Positions 43,055 to 51,400 of a stretch of DNA of 64,000 bases are shown one piece after another. Source of the DNA: Candidatus Thorarchaeota archaeon (GTDB lineage: Archaea > Asgardarchaeota > Thorarchaeia > Thorarchaeales > Thorarchaeaceae); NCBI GenBank assembly GCA_011365025.1, contig RDOF01000012.1:1-64000 (forward strand). Direction: 5' to 3'. Position 1 is the first letter of the stretch, and each line of letters opens with the position of its first letter. Below the pieces are notes generated by a model that was not told the origin of the DNA, made no database searches, and worked only from the letters and a program-made list of their open reading frames with translations. A program made the position numbers and the translations under genes.

Positions 43055-44011
43055 ATGGCATCGAGAACAGGCAAGAAGAAGGGGGAACGTTCCCAAGATT
43101 CAACTGAGTTCACTTGCCCAGACTGTGGAGGTCGAGAGATTATTCAAGACCTCGAGAAAGGTGAGAAGATATGTGCTTCATGCGGTCTGGTCATCAGTGA
43201 TCATCGCATAGACTTGGGTCCGGAATGGAGAGCCTTCACTGCCGATGAGAAGGACGCTCGATCCAGAACCGGCGCGCCGACTAACTACGCTATCCATGAC
43301 AAGGGTCTCTCAACGATGATTGACTGGAGAGATCACGATTCCAGCGGAAAACGCTTCACAGCAAAGAAGAGGTCGGAGTTCTACCGACTTCGGAAATGGC
43401 AGATACGAACACGCGTTCATAGTTCAGTAGACCGAAACCTTGCTCAGGCAATGAGTGAACTTGACAGGTTAGCATCACAATTAGGCTTGAACCAGAGTAT
43501 CAAACAGCTGGCTGCCAAGCTATACAGGCAACTGATAGTAAAGCGGTTGGCAAGATCACGGTCAATTGATGCAATGGTTGGAGCATCCATCTATGCAGCC
43601 TGCCGACTCAGAAAAGCACCGCGGTCTCTTGAAGAGATCGCACGTCATTCGAGAGTTTCAAAGAAGAAGATCGGTCAGCACTATCGATTGCTGGTGGAAA
43701 AGCTCAAGCTTCGAATGCCAATATCGGACCCGGCAAACTACGTCCCGAGACTCATCACACAGCTCAAGCTGCCAGGAAAAGTGCAGCAGAAAGTGTTGGA
43801 GATTCTCGAACAAGCCAAAGGAAAGAGGAGCCTGGTGACTGGCCGCGACCCCCGAGGGCTAGCCGCGGCAGCAATATACATCGCGTCGATCCTGGTAGAT
43901 CACAGGGTCACCCAACGTGATATCGCAATGGCAGCTGGCGTGACAGAAGTCACAGTCAGGAACCGATACAAGGAGCTGGTACGAAAATTAGGTATCACAA
44001 TGGCCCCGTAG
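43055..44011 (+). CDS. tfb: Transcription initiation factor B, copy 1
   Basis: The 318-residue protein is a full TFB (TFIIB homologue), which bridges TBP-DNA and RNA polymerase. The N-terminal Zn ribbon is CPDCGG...CASCG. The B-reader/linker segment runs from EWRAFTADEKDARSRTGAP, then LSTMIDWRDHD. Two cyclin folds follow, one with LDRLASQLGLNQSIKQLAAK, the other with AAAAIYIASILVDHRVTQRD. The C-terminal helix-turn-helix that reads the BRE is VTEVTVRNRYKELVRKL. It is followed immediately by a second TFB. Confidence 0.96.
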   Translation: MASRTGKKKGERSQDSTEFTCPDCGGREIIQDLEKGEKICASCGLVISDHRIDLGPEWRAFTADEKDARSRTGAPTNYAIHDKGLSTMIDWRDHDSSGKRFTAKKRSEFYRLRKWQIRTRVHSSVDRNLAQAMSELDRLASQLGLNQSIKQLAAKLYRQLIVKRLARSRSIDAMVGASIYAACRLRKAPRSLEEIARHSRVSKKKIGQHYRLLVEKLKLRMPISDPANYVPRLITQLKLPGKVQQKVLEILEQAKGKRSLVTGRDPRGLAAAAIYIASILVDHRVTQRDIAMAAGVTEVTVRNRYKELVRKLGITMAP

Positions 44012-44087
44012 GAACTGGAATTGATACGATTCGGATTCCGAGCTCGGAAGTGCTCGGACAATCCTTCTCCGAAGGAGGGAGAGAGTA

Positions 44088-45047
44088 ATAGCATCCAAAA
44101 CAACTCAAAGTAAAACCAACTCAAACACATACGTAGAAACTGGTTTGGACAGGAAGTGTCCAGAATGTGGCGGAAAAGACGCCATATGGGATAACGGAGA
44201 CATGGTGTGTTCTCAGTGTGGGCTAGTTCTAACTGACCACAGGATTGACACCGGTCCCGAGTGGAGAGCCTTCACTGCGGATGAGAGAGACTCAAGGGCA
44301 AGAACCGGTGCCCCAACAAGTGTCACCATCCATGATAGAGGACTCTCAACAATGATAGACTGGAGAGACCATGATGCCTCTGGTAAGCGCTTCAGCTCAG
44401 CCCAGCGTGCGCAGATATATCGGCTGAGGAAATGGCAGCGACGTACCAGAGTTCATAGCTCTATGGAGAGGAATCTGGCTCAGGCAATGACCGAGCTAGA
44501 CCGTCTAGCATCACAGATGGGTCTTGCAAAGGCCATCAAGGAACTTGGGGCGGATCTATACAGGCGACTCATACTTGGCAGACTCGTCAGAAGTAGGTCC
44601 ATTGACGCGATGGTTGCAGCTGCGGTTTATGCAGCATGCAGGCTTAGGGAATCCCCTCGTTCACTTGAGGAGATTTCAGGCTACACTAGAATTCACAAGA
44701 AGAAGATTGGTGCGAGTTATAGACTACTGGTGACTAAGCTCAAGATTCGAATGCCTATCTCAGAGCCAGCGAACTACATTCCTAGGTTCGTTTCTGATCT
44801 CGGGTTACCGGGCGTTGTCCAGATGAAAGCATTAGAGATTATTGAGGAGGCAAAGACAAAGCACGGACTTGTTACAGGAAGAGACCCCAGAGGTCTGGCC
44901 TCAGCGGCGATATACATTGCCTCAATCCTAACGGACAACCGTGTCACCCAGCGGGAAATAGCTCTTGCGTCTGGAGTGACCGAAGTAACGATTCGAAATC
45001 GATACAAGGAGCTTGTCAGTAGACTTGAGCTCTCTATGGCACCTTAA
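44088..45047 (+). CDS. tfb: Transcription initiation factor B, copy 2 (AUA start proposed)
   Basis: The second TFB is very similar to the first (Zn ribbon CPECGG...CSQCG, then EWRAFTADERDSRARTGAP, both cyclin folds and the HTH). The only standard start in the open frame is TTG 44145, which lies directly before the Zn ribbon and has no ribosome-binding site. Upstream, an ATA at 44088 is preceded by GGAGGGAG. It is followed by codons for ASKT, which aligns with the N-terminus MASRT of copy 1. I therefore propose an AUA start; a sequencing error for ATG would give the same picture. Confidence 0.9.
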   Translation: MASKTTQSKTNSNTYVETGLDRKCPECGGKDAIWDNGDMVCSQCGLVLTDHRIDTGPEWRAFTADERDSRARTGAPTSVTIHDRGLSTMIDWRDHDASGKRFSSAQRAQIYRLRKWQRRTRVHSSMERNLAQAMTELDRLASQMGLAKAIKELGADLYRRLILGRLVRSRSIDAMVAAAVYAACRLRESPRSLEEISGYTRIHKKKIGASYRLLVTKLKIRMPISEPANYIPRFVSDLGLPGVVQMKALEIIEEAKTKHGLVTGRDPRGLASAAIYIASILTDNRVTQREIALASGVTEVTIRNRYKELVSRLELSMAP

Positions 45048-45055
45048 GCTACAGA

Positions 45056-45085
45056 GGGTTGCAGTTGCTGCAACCCGATTCTCCT
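45056..45085 (+). terminator. Intrinsic terminator after the TFB pair
   Basis: GGGTTGCAG (45056-45064) and CTGCAACCC (45068-45076) form a perfect 9-bp stem with a TTG loop, followed by gattctccttttta. It lies between the convergent TFB2 and Nudix genes. Confidence 0.7.
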
Positions 45086-45087
45086 TT

Positions 45088-45681
45088 TTATTCACCTAAC
45101 GTAACATTGTCTAATTCTTCGAAGAATGTCCTAGTCAGGAAGGCACGGTAGACAAAGCCGCCCCACCCAGATTCTGTCATGAGTTTGTCAACACCATTGA
45201 GGATTTCTTCACGTTTCATTACCTGAACGTCGTATATCTCATAGGTGTCAATGGGTTCCATCTTGCCTCCAACGACCTCGGCAAGAAACACAAGAGACCG
45301 CCAAGGGATGCTTCCTTCATTGCATTCAACAGTCAAATAGGAGTCGAGGACGAATCGTTTCAAGCGTATGTCTAATCCTGTTTCCTCTCTCATTTCACGC
45401 AGAGCAGCCGCTTCAAGGGACTCACCCATCATGGCCCCTCCGGAGGGCGCTCGGTAGATACCAGTCTGCGCATAGGCATGCTTCTGAATTACTACATAAC
45501 CTCCGGCGCACTCGATGAAGCAAGTGATGTCGTGATTCCGCCCCTTGTTTGCACTAGTCCTCACAAGCTCGCACTCAAAGTCAAGAAACTTGGTTGCGAA
45601 ACTTACCTTCTTTGGGGCACCATACTTCTCAATAATGCTTTGGAGCTCTTTGGGATCTATGTCATTCAGGATTCTCGCCAT
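45088..45681 (-). CDS. Nudix hydrolase
   Basis: The 197-residue protein has a complete Nudix box, G-x5-E-x7-REUxEExGU, seen as GAMMGESLEAAALREMREET followed by GLD. The Glu residues bind the catalytic magnesium. Nudix enzymes hydrolyse nucleoside diphosphates linked to another group, such as ADP-ribose or NADH. The macrodomain gene beside it (divergent) would suit an ADP-ribose connection, but this is inference. Confidence 0.9.
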   Translation of the reverse strand: MARILNDIDPKELQSIIEKYGAPKKVSFATKFLDFECELVRTSANKGRNHDITCFIECAGGYVVIQKHAYAQTGIYRAPSGGAMMGESLEAAALREMREETGLDIRLKRFVLDSYLTVECNEGSIPWRSLVFLAEVVGGKMEPIDTYEIYDVQVMKREEILNGVDKLMTESGWGGFVYRAFLTRTFFEELDNVTLGE

Positions 45682-45782
45682 CCCATGAATTAATTATTAA
45701 AGGAAAAGTCTTGTGGACCTCGACATCCTTTTACGCGTTCGTGCAGAATATATCAGAAGCACCTTAGTAGGAGCTGGCGCTC

Positions 45783-46352
45783 TTGGAGAAGAAAGTGGGA
45801 GACGTTGTAATCTCGACGCACCGCGGAGACATAACCAAGCTCGAAGCAGATGCAATAGTCAATGCAGCCAATAGCGATCTGTGGATGGGTTCGGGTGTTG
45901 CAGGGGCGATTAAGAAGGCCGGCGGCGATGAGATAGAGCGGGAAGCTGTATCCCTTGGCCCCATTAAGCCCGGTGAGGCGGTAATGACTACAGGGGGAAG
46001 ACTTGCTGTTAAGTATGTAATTCATTGCGCAGGAATGCCTCCAGGAGGAATTGCTACATTCTGGAACGTGAAATCCTCAGTTAGTGCTGCCTTAGCTTTG
46101 GCATGTGACAGCAATCTGAGGGGAATTGCATTCCCTGCCATCGGCGCAGGCGTTGGAGGACTCTCACCTGAAGAATCCGCTAGAGCCATAGCTGAATCCG
46201 TCATCCACTATTCAAAGCGACCAGGGTCAGTAAAGGAGATTGTTCTCGTCGGTCTGAAGAAAAGTATGTGTGACCAATTCGAGGAAGCAATTGGGAATGC
46301 AATCATCGACGATCAAGTCATGAGCCTTGATGACCTGAGGGAAGAGCAGTGA
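45783..46352 (+). CDS. Macrodomain protein (ADP-ribose binding/hydrolysis)
   Basis: The 189-residue protein is a macrodomain. It shows GDITKLEADAIVNAANSDLW, MGSGVAGAIKKAGG, AVMTTGGRLAVKYVIHCAG and the second ligand loop FPAIGAGVGGLSPEESARAI. Such proteins bind or remove ADP-ribose. The start is a TTG at 45783 with AGGAG upstream. The stop overlaps the next start as GTGA. Confidence 0.93.
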   Translation: MEKKVGDVVISTHRGDITKLEADAIVNAANSDLWMGSGVAGAIKKAGGDEIEREAVSLGPIKPGEAVMTTGGRLAVKYVIHCAGMPPGGIATFWNVKSSVSAALALACDSNLRGIAFPAIGAGVGGLSPEESARAIAESVIHYSKRPGSVKEIVLVGLKKSMCDQFEEAIGNAIIDDQVMSLDDLREEQ

Positions 46353-46840
46353 ACGAACGCTGCATAGGCGATATCCAAGTATGCATTATTCTTGGTCCGT
46401 ATGATGACTCCAGGATTAGGATTGCCGTAAAATCTGAGATTATACCAATGGGGCTTGATGCCGGCGGAATCCTGGGAGGGGGAGGTACAATTGGAGGCTT
46501 TGGCATAACAATCAAGGAAGCGACCAAAGCTGAGAATGTGCTATACTGGCCAAGAATCACGCTTGAGGAGCCAAATAGACGGACAATGATCTTTGATGCC
46601 GCCAGAGGCGCCTTGGAAAAGGCAGAGCGGCTGGATTCAAATGAGATTGGGTTCTTCACCCTTGGTTTGGAAGTCTCCAGAATCCCGTCATGGGAGATTG
46701 CAGAGGAGATAGCAAAGGCTGTGTATATGCATTCACAAGTGGAGCATAAGCTGAAGCAGGTAGTTCTTGTGGCAAGCTCACCAACTCAGGTTAGCTCGTT
46801 CCACTTCGCAATTGACAATATTCGGGTAATCACTTCTTGA
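46349..46840 (+). CDS. Protein coupled to the macrodomain gene, possibly a divergent macrodomain
   Basis: The 163-residue protein starts at a GTG that overlaps the macrodomain stop (GTGA), so the two are translationally coupled. A glycine-rich loop, DAGGILGGGGTIGGFG, stands where a nucleotide loop might be. The C-terminal part (SRIPSWEIAEEIAKAVYMHS, then LKQVVLVASSPTQVSSFHFA) resembles the last helix-strand-helix of a macrodomain. The N-terminal part lacks the usual GDIT and NAAN motifs. It could be a degenerate second macrodomain or another alpha/beta protein. Confidence 0.65.
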   Translation: MNERCIGDIQVCIILGPYDDSRIRIAVKSEIIPMGLDAGGILGGGGTIGGFGITIKEATKAENVLYWPRITLEEPNRRTMIFDAARGALEKAERLDSNEIGFFTLGLEVSRIPSWEIAEEIAKAVYMHSQVEHKLKQVVLVASSPTQVSSFHFAIDNIRVITS

Positions 46841-48191
46841 CCCTGCGCTTGCCGGCTGCTGCGGACTCGACTAGAGGGTCCCAAGTGTCGCATATTGCCG
46901 GTGCGTAACAATTCTCGAAGTCAAAGAGCTGTTCTGCATCGATATTGCTTTGGATTCCCAAGGTCACAACATTAATTCGCATCGCAGCATCCTCAACACC
47001 AACTATCTGCCCGCCAATAAGCTTCCCCGAGGCCTTCTCATAATAGGTCTTGACCTTTAATTCCTGGCCACCCAGGTAATAGGGAGGCTTTGTGCTCCCC
47101 TTGATGGAACCCTTAACATAATCCACCTGAAAACGCCTAGCCAAGTCTTCGGTGAGACCAGTACTGGCAATCTCCATGCCGAATAATTTGGTCACCTTCG
47201 CGCCAACTATTCCTGGAAATCTTTCATCGCCACCAGCAGCATTAATTCCAGCCACACGACCTTGACGGACGGCAATTGTGCCAAGACCTCCAGCCATAGG
47301 ATTCCTTGTGATGAATTCCTGATGTTCCACGCAATCTCCACAGGCATAGACATCAGCCAAATTGGTCATCATACGATCATCCGTGGCAATTCCTCTCGTG
47401 GGACCAATCTTCACGCCTATGCTCTCGGCCAAACCCGTTGTTGGTCTTACACCAGTTGCTACAACGACAAAATCCGCGGCTATGGTAGACTCCGCACCAC
47501 TTTTGCGGTCCTTCACGAGCACACCAGTTGGTTCATGGCGCCCAAGGATTTCTTGTGCCGCGGTGTTCGTAAGGAGTTTAAGCCCGTGCCCAATGCAATG
47601 CTCTTCGACAATTGCGGCCATATCCGGGTCAACCATTGCTAACAAAATGTTCGGAAGAAACTCAACAACTGTGACATCAAGACCTCTCTCGTGAAATGCC
47701 TCTGCGGTTTCCATTCCAACAAGACCGCCACCAATTACAACAGCCTTCTTTGCGCGGCTAGCCTCAACAGCGAGTGATTTGGCATCATCAAGAGACCTTA
47801 GCCCATATACTCGTTTCTTGTCGAGGCCCCTAATTGGAGGGTCGGCATTCTTTGCGCCGGAGGCGAAGATAAGTGCATCATACTCTATGGTGCCTTCGCC
47901 GCCAATGCCATAGAAATGGAGTTCTCTTTTTGAGTGTTCAATATTATCTACCATAATTCCCAGCTTGGCATCGATATTGAGCGCAGCCCAGTTGTCAGGA
48001 GGCATCAGGATGAGGTCATCAAATGCCTCAACCTTTCCAGAAATTGTATAGGGCAGACCACACCGAGAGTACTGGGAATATCGCTCTTCATTGAAGATGG
48101 AAATTGCCACCTTTCTATTCTGCTTCCGTGCCTGTAGCGCCGCAGTGGCGCCAGCAGCCCCGCATCCAATCACAGCAATATGCTCAACCAT
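46830..48191 (-). CDS. CoA-disulfide reductase/NADH oxidase-type flavoprotein
   Basis: From ATG 48191 (preceded by CAGGAG) the product is 453 residues. The FAD fingerprint is VIGCGAAGATAALQARK. The redox-active Cys lies in QYSRCGLPYTISG, as in CoA-disulfide reductases, polysulfide reductases and NADH oxidases. The NAD(P)H loop is VVIGGGLVGMETAEAF and the FAD-binding region is VYACGDCVEH. The C-terminal dimer domain is complete. The reaction is NAD(P)H-dependent reduction of a disulfide, polysulfide or O2; the substrate cannot be settled. A longer frame to 48398 has unrelated residues and is not used. Confidence 0.9.
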   Translation of the reverse strand: MVEHIAVIGCGAAGATAALQARKQNRKVAISIFNEERYSQYSRCGLPYTISGKVEAFDDLILMPPDNWAALNIDAKLGIMVDNIEHSKRELHFYGIGGEGTIEYDALIFASGAKNADPPIRGLDKKRVYGLRSLDDAKSLAVEASRAKKAVVIGGGLVGMETAEAFHERGLDVTVVEFLPNILLAMVDPDMAAIVEEHCIGHGLKLLTNTAAQEILGRHEPTGVLVKDRKSGAESTIAADFVVVATGVRPTTGLAESIGVKIGPTRGIATDDRMMTNLADVYACGDCVEHQEFITRNPMAGGLGTIAVRQGRVAGINAAGGDERFPGIVGAKVTKLFGMEIASTGLTEDLARRFQVDYVKGSIKGSTKPPYYLGGQELKVKTYYEKASGKLIGGQIVGVEDAAMRINVVTLGIQSNIDAEQLFDFENCYAPAICDTWDPLVESAAAGKRRVKK

Positions 48192-48417
48192 GATGAAGAA
48201 CTCCTGAAGAGAATCCATTTTGTGGGTCCTTGTGCCTTCAACTTTAGCATATCGGTTCGGGAAGAAGGAATTATCAGGGCAATTTGTTGGCAAGAGTGCC
48301 CTTTTTTTGCCGAAAGCACAACCGGCGAAGCGATAAAAGGGCGAATGTGGAGCGGAATTAGGAGTAAGCCACCACAGGTTCGGTGTCTGGCTGTACAATC
48401 TGTTAGGAGCGAAGAAA

Positions 48418-51400
48418 ATGCGGTTTAGAGTTCACGGAGATTGCACTCAGAGTAGCGTCAACCAAAGTCCATTCCGTCCAACCAGAAGGATGGTTTCAGG
48501 AGAGGCAACATCCCTTCTACGACTGGGGATTGCGTTCTATTTGTTGATGCTTGTCGCAATGCCAATGGTGGGAGGGGGATCATCCGCTTCTGCAACGCCA
48601 GTTGCAGTCTGTTCTCCCCCGCAGTCCATCACATCTCAAAGTGGCGACCTGTTTCAGTATAGTCTTCCTGGGTCAAACATACAAGTAGCAACTGGGTCCG
48701 TTTTAGGATACCACGGGTTCGCCTATGTTGTCGAAGTGGAGGCAAAACTATACTTCTTCGACCCCGTTCAAAATGCTACGCTGTCCATCGACTTCCCAAT
48801 TGGTGATACAGATTATGGCTCAGGTCTTACCGGAGTGGATTATGACAATGATGGAAACACAGAGTTTGTCTTTCGCGACTACTACGATTCCTCACATCAT
48901 CTTATCTTGGCAGATATTGATGATGATACCGTTTCAGTCTTTCGAATCTCGTTCAACCTCCCAAGCGTCGTAGGTGTGGGAGATTTCAACGGAGACACTT
49001 TTCCAGATGTGGCTGTCCGTAACAACAATGTCAACACCGATATTCTCATCCTAGATTTGCAACATAATGCTACACTTGCCCATTGGCTATCCAATGATTC
49101 TCAGCTCTTTGCAGTAGGAAGGTTTGCAAGTGCGACTGAGGACTCCTTGGCAATTATTAGCAGATGGTCAGGGTCACCAAGAAGAAATCTCACCGTTGTT
49201 GATGGATCTGGAGCAGCAATCCAGTCACTTGATACTGGCATCTCCATTGAGGATATCGCCACCTTCCACCATGGTGCCGGCTACGATGAGATTGCCTTGG
49301 TGGATTCTAGCGGAGACTTAACGGTGCGCTATGGCAATACGCCAGGCATTCTATTCAACCAGCCAATAGATCCCCTCGCTTCCAGTAACATGTATGTTGA
49401 TACAGGCTTCTTCAACTCTGATGGCCAAGAGGATTTGGTAGTAGTCAGCAGGTCCTCAGAAACTGCATTCTTCCGGGACGGAAACATGGGGTTCTCGATT
49501 GGACAGACCGATGAAGTATTCATCTTCAGTCACAAGAGACTTGGCACAGGATACATAGACCAAGACGCTCTGTCAGATTTGGCAATAGCACATGTATCTG
49601 GTGGACTTGGCATAATTCGCGGCGCAGACAGAAGTATGGCTTATATTGAGTACTTGATCGATATCCGCACAAATATAGGCTCATACCAAATTCTGCTTCT
49701 GGATGTGAATACCGATGGGCGAGTCGATGTTGTATGTCGGGTAGGAGACATGGTCTTTATAGTGTTGAGCGATACAAGTCCGCCAGAGCTAGACCTGCAA
49801 CCAATCAAACCAGCTCATCCAACCATTCTTGATGACTATGTGGAAATCTCGGTCATTGTGAGTGAATCCACAATCATTGAAGAGTCGACGCTCTTTGTCA
49901 AGGCCCCGGGAGATTCCATTTTCACCGAGTATGAGATGTACGAGTCGCATACAAGTTCTAGGTACTACGCCTTTGTAAGCGGACTGCAACCAGGAGGGTA
50001 TCTGTTCTATATCGAATTTAGGGATGTATTTCTCAACGTGGGCGCACTTGGGAGTGTTTCAGCTCCCCTCGAATTCGAGGTTGTAGGTCACAGCGTATGG
50101 GAAGTGGATAAGACAGATGGCATATACTTTGGTCCCGGCAGCCACCTGCTAGATATGGGGAACCTTTCAGATGGTAGTTCCGTCCTATACACTTTGTCGA
50201 GTGACAAGGCAGGCGAATTGACTCTTGCCAAGTATAGCCTTGATGGAATGCTCCTCGACAATCTTACAATCATTCCCACCCTAGTGGAGTACTATGAAGT
50301 ATACGCAATGATGCTGAATGACGATAATGTTACAGACGTCTTAGTACTAGCGTACTATTACGAGAAGCCGCCAATCACAGAATACTATGCATTTCACGGG
50401 AGCAATCTGTCACTCATCGGCCAAGGGCAGACGACTGAAACATTCAAGACTTTCAGGTTCGTGGAGGTCTTCGATGATGATGGTGATGGACTGGAAGAGC
50501 TCTTTGCCTTGGACGAAGCTGGGGAACGTTTGGCAAAGATGGACTCTGACCTCAGCTGGATAGGTGCAGATTTGCCCGCTTCTGCTGACAATCCTCTTGG
50601 CTTTGCGTTGCTTCGAGAAACCGGCGTACCAATCATTGCACTTGCGCGTGGCAATTTGAGGATTGAACTCTACAATGGAATGACGCTCAATAGATACAGG
50701 GTACTCGATGCGGAAATACCAACTTATTCAAGTCAAGAGTTCATTCAACTCTCCCGATACCATAACTCAACACTGGGGAGAGATCTGTTTATTGCAGGCT
50801 ACACCTACTGGGATGCTTCAGTTCCATTGACCAGATTCTACATATTTAACGAAGTGGCAACGTCACTTATCGGAGACGTCGAGTATACAATCCCCAATGA
50901 GAATCTCCTGAAGTTTTATCCATCAGACTCATCGGAAATAGGTGCTGATGGAGTGTTCATAATAACATCTGGAGGCGATTTGCGACTGGCAACTTTGAGC
51001 AGTTCGCTTTCCACTCTGTGGAGTACGGCAATCACTCAAGCATCTCCCCTTAGTATGTTGGTTACGGATTTCGACGGTGATTCGAAGGGAGAATTCGTTT
51101 TGTTTACAGACCAAGATGAGATGCTAACGTCAGTATCAATAGAGGGCGAAATCGAGTGGGCTGTTAAGATTGGGGAAGTCCACCACCCAATTGCCGTTGG
51201 AAATATAGATCTTGGATTTGGCACGGAAATCGCTGCGTACCCAGCTTCGACAAGAACAACAACAAAGCTGATTGTCATAAGGAATTTGGATACTTACTAT
51301 CAATTGGATGTCACAGCAGCCTACCAACCCACAGATGTTGTGCAGGGTAGCTTGCTTAAGGCAAATGTAACGGTCACCAACATCCATGGCGAGTACGTTG

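Noticed and set aside
42898..43113. 71-codon minus-strand frame antisense to the first TFB start
   Set aside because: It overlaps the TFB promoter and Zn-ribbon codons; the likeness to a protein is explained by the complement of coding DNA.
48192..48398. N-terminal extension of the CoA-disulfide-reductase-type flavoprotein
   Set aside because: The 69 extra residues are unlike the family, whose proteins begin just before the FAD loop, and ATG 48191 has a good upstream GGAG.
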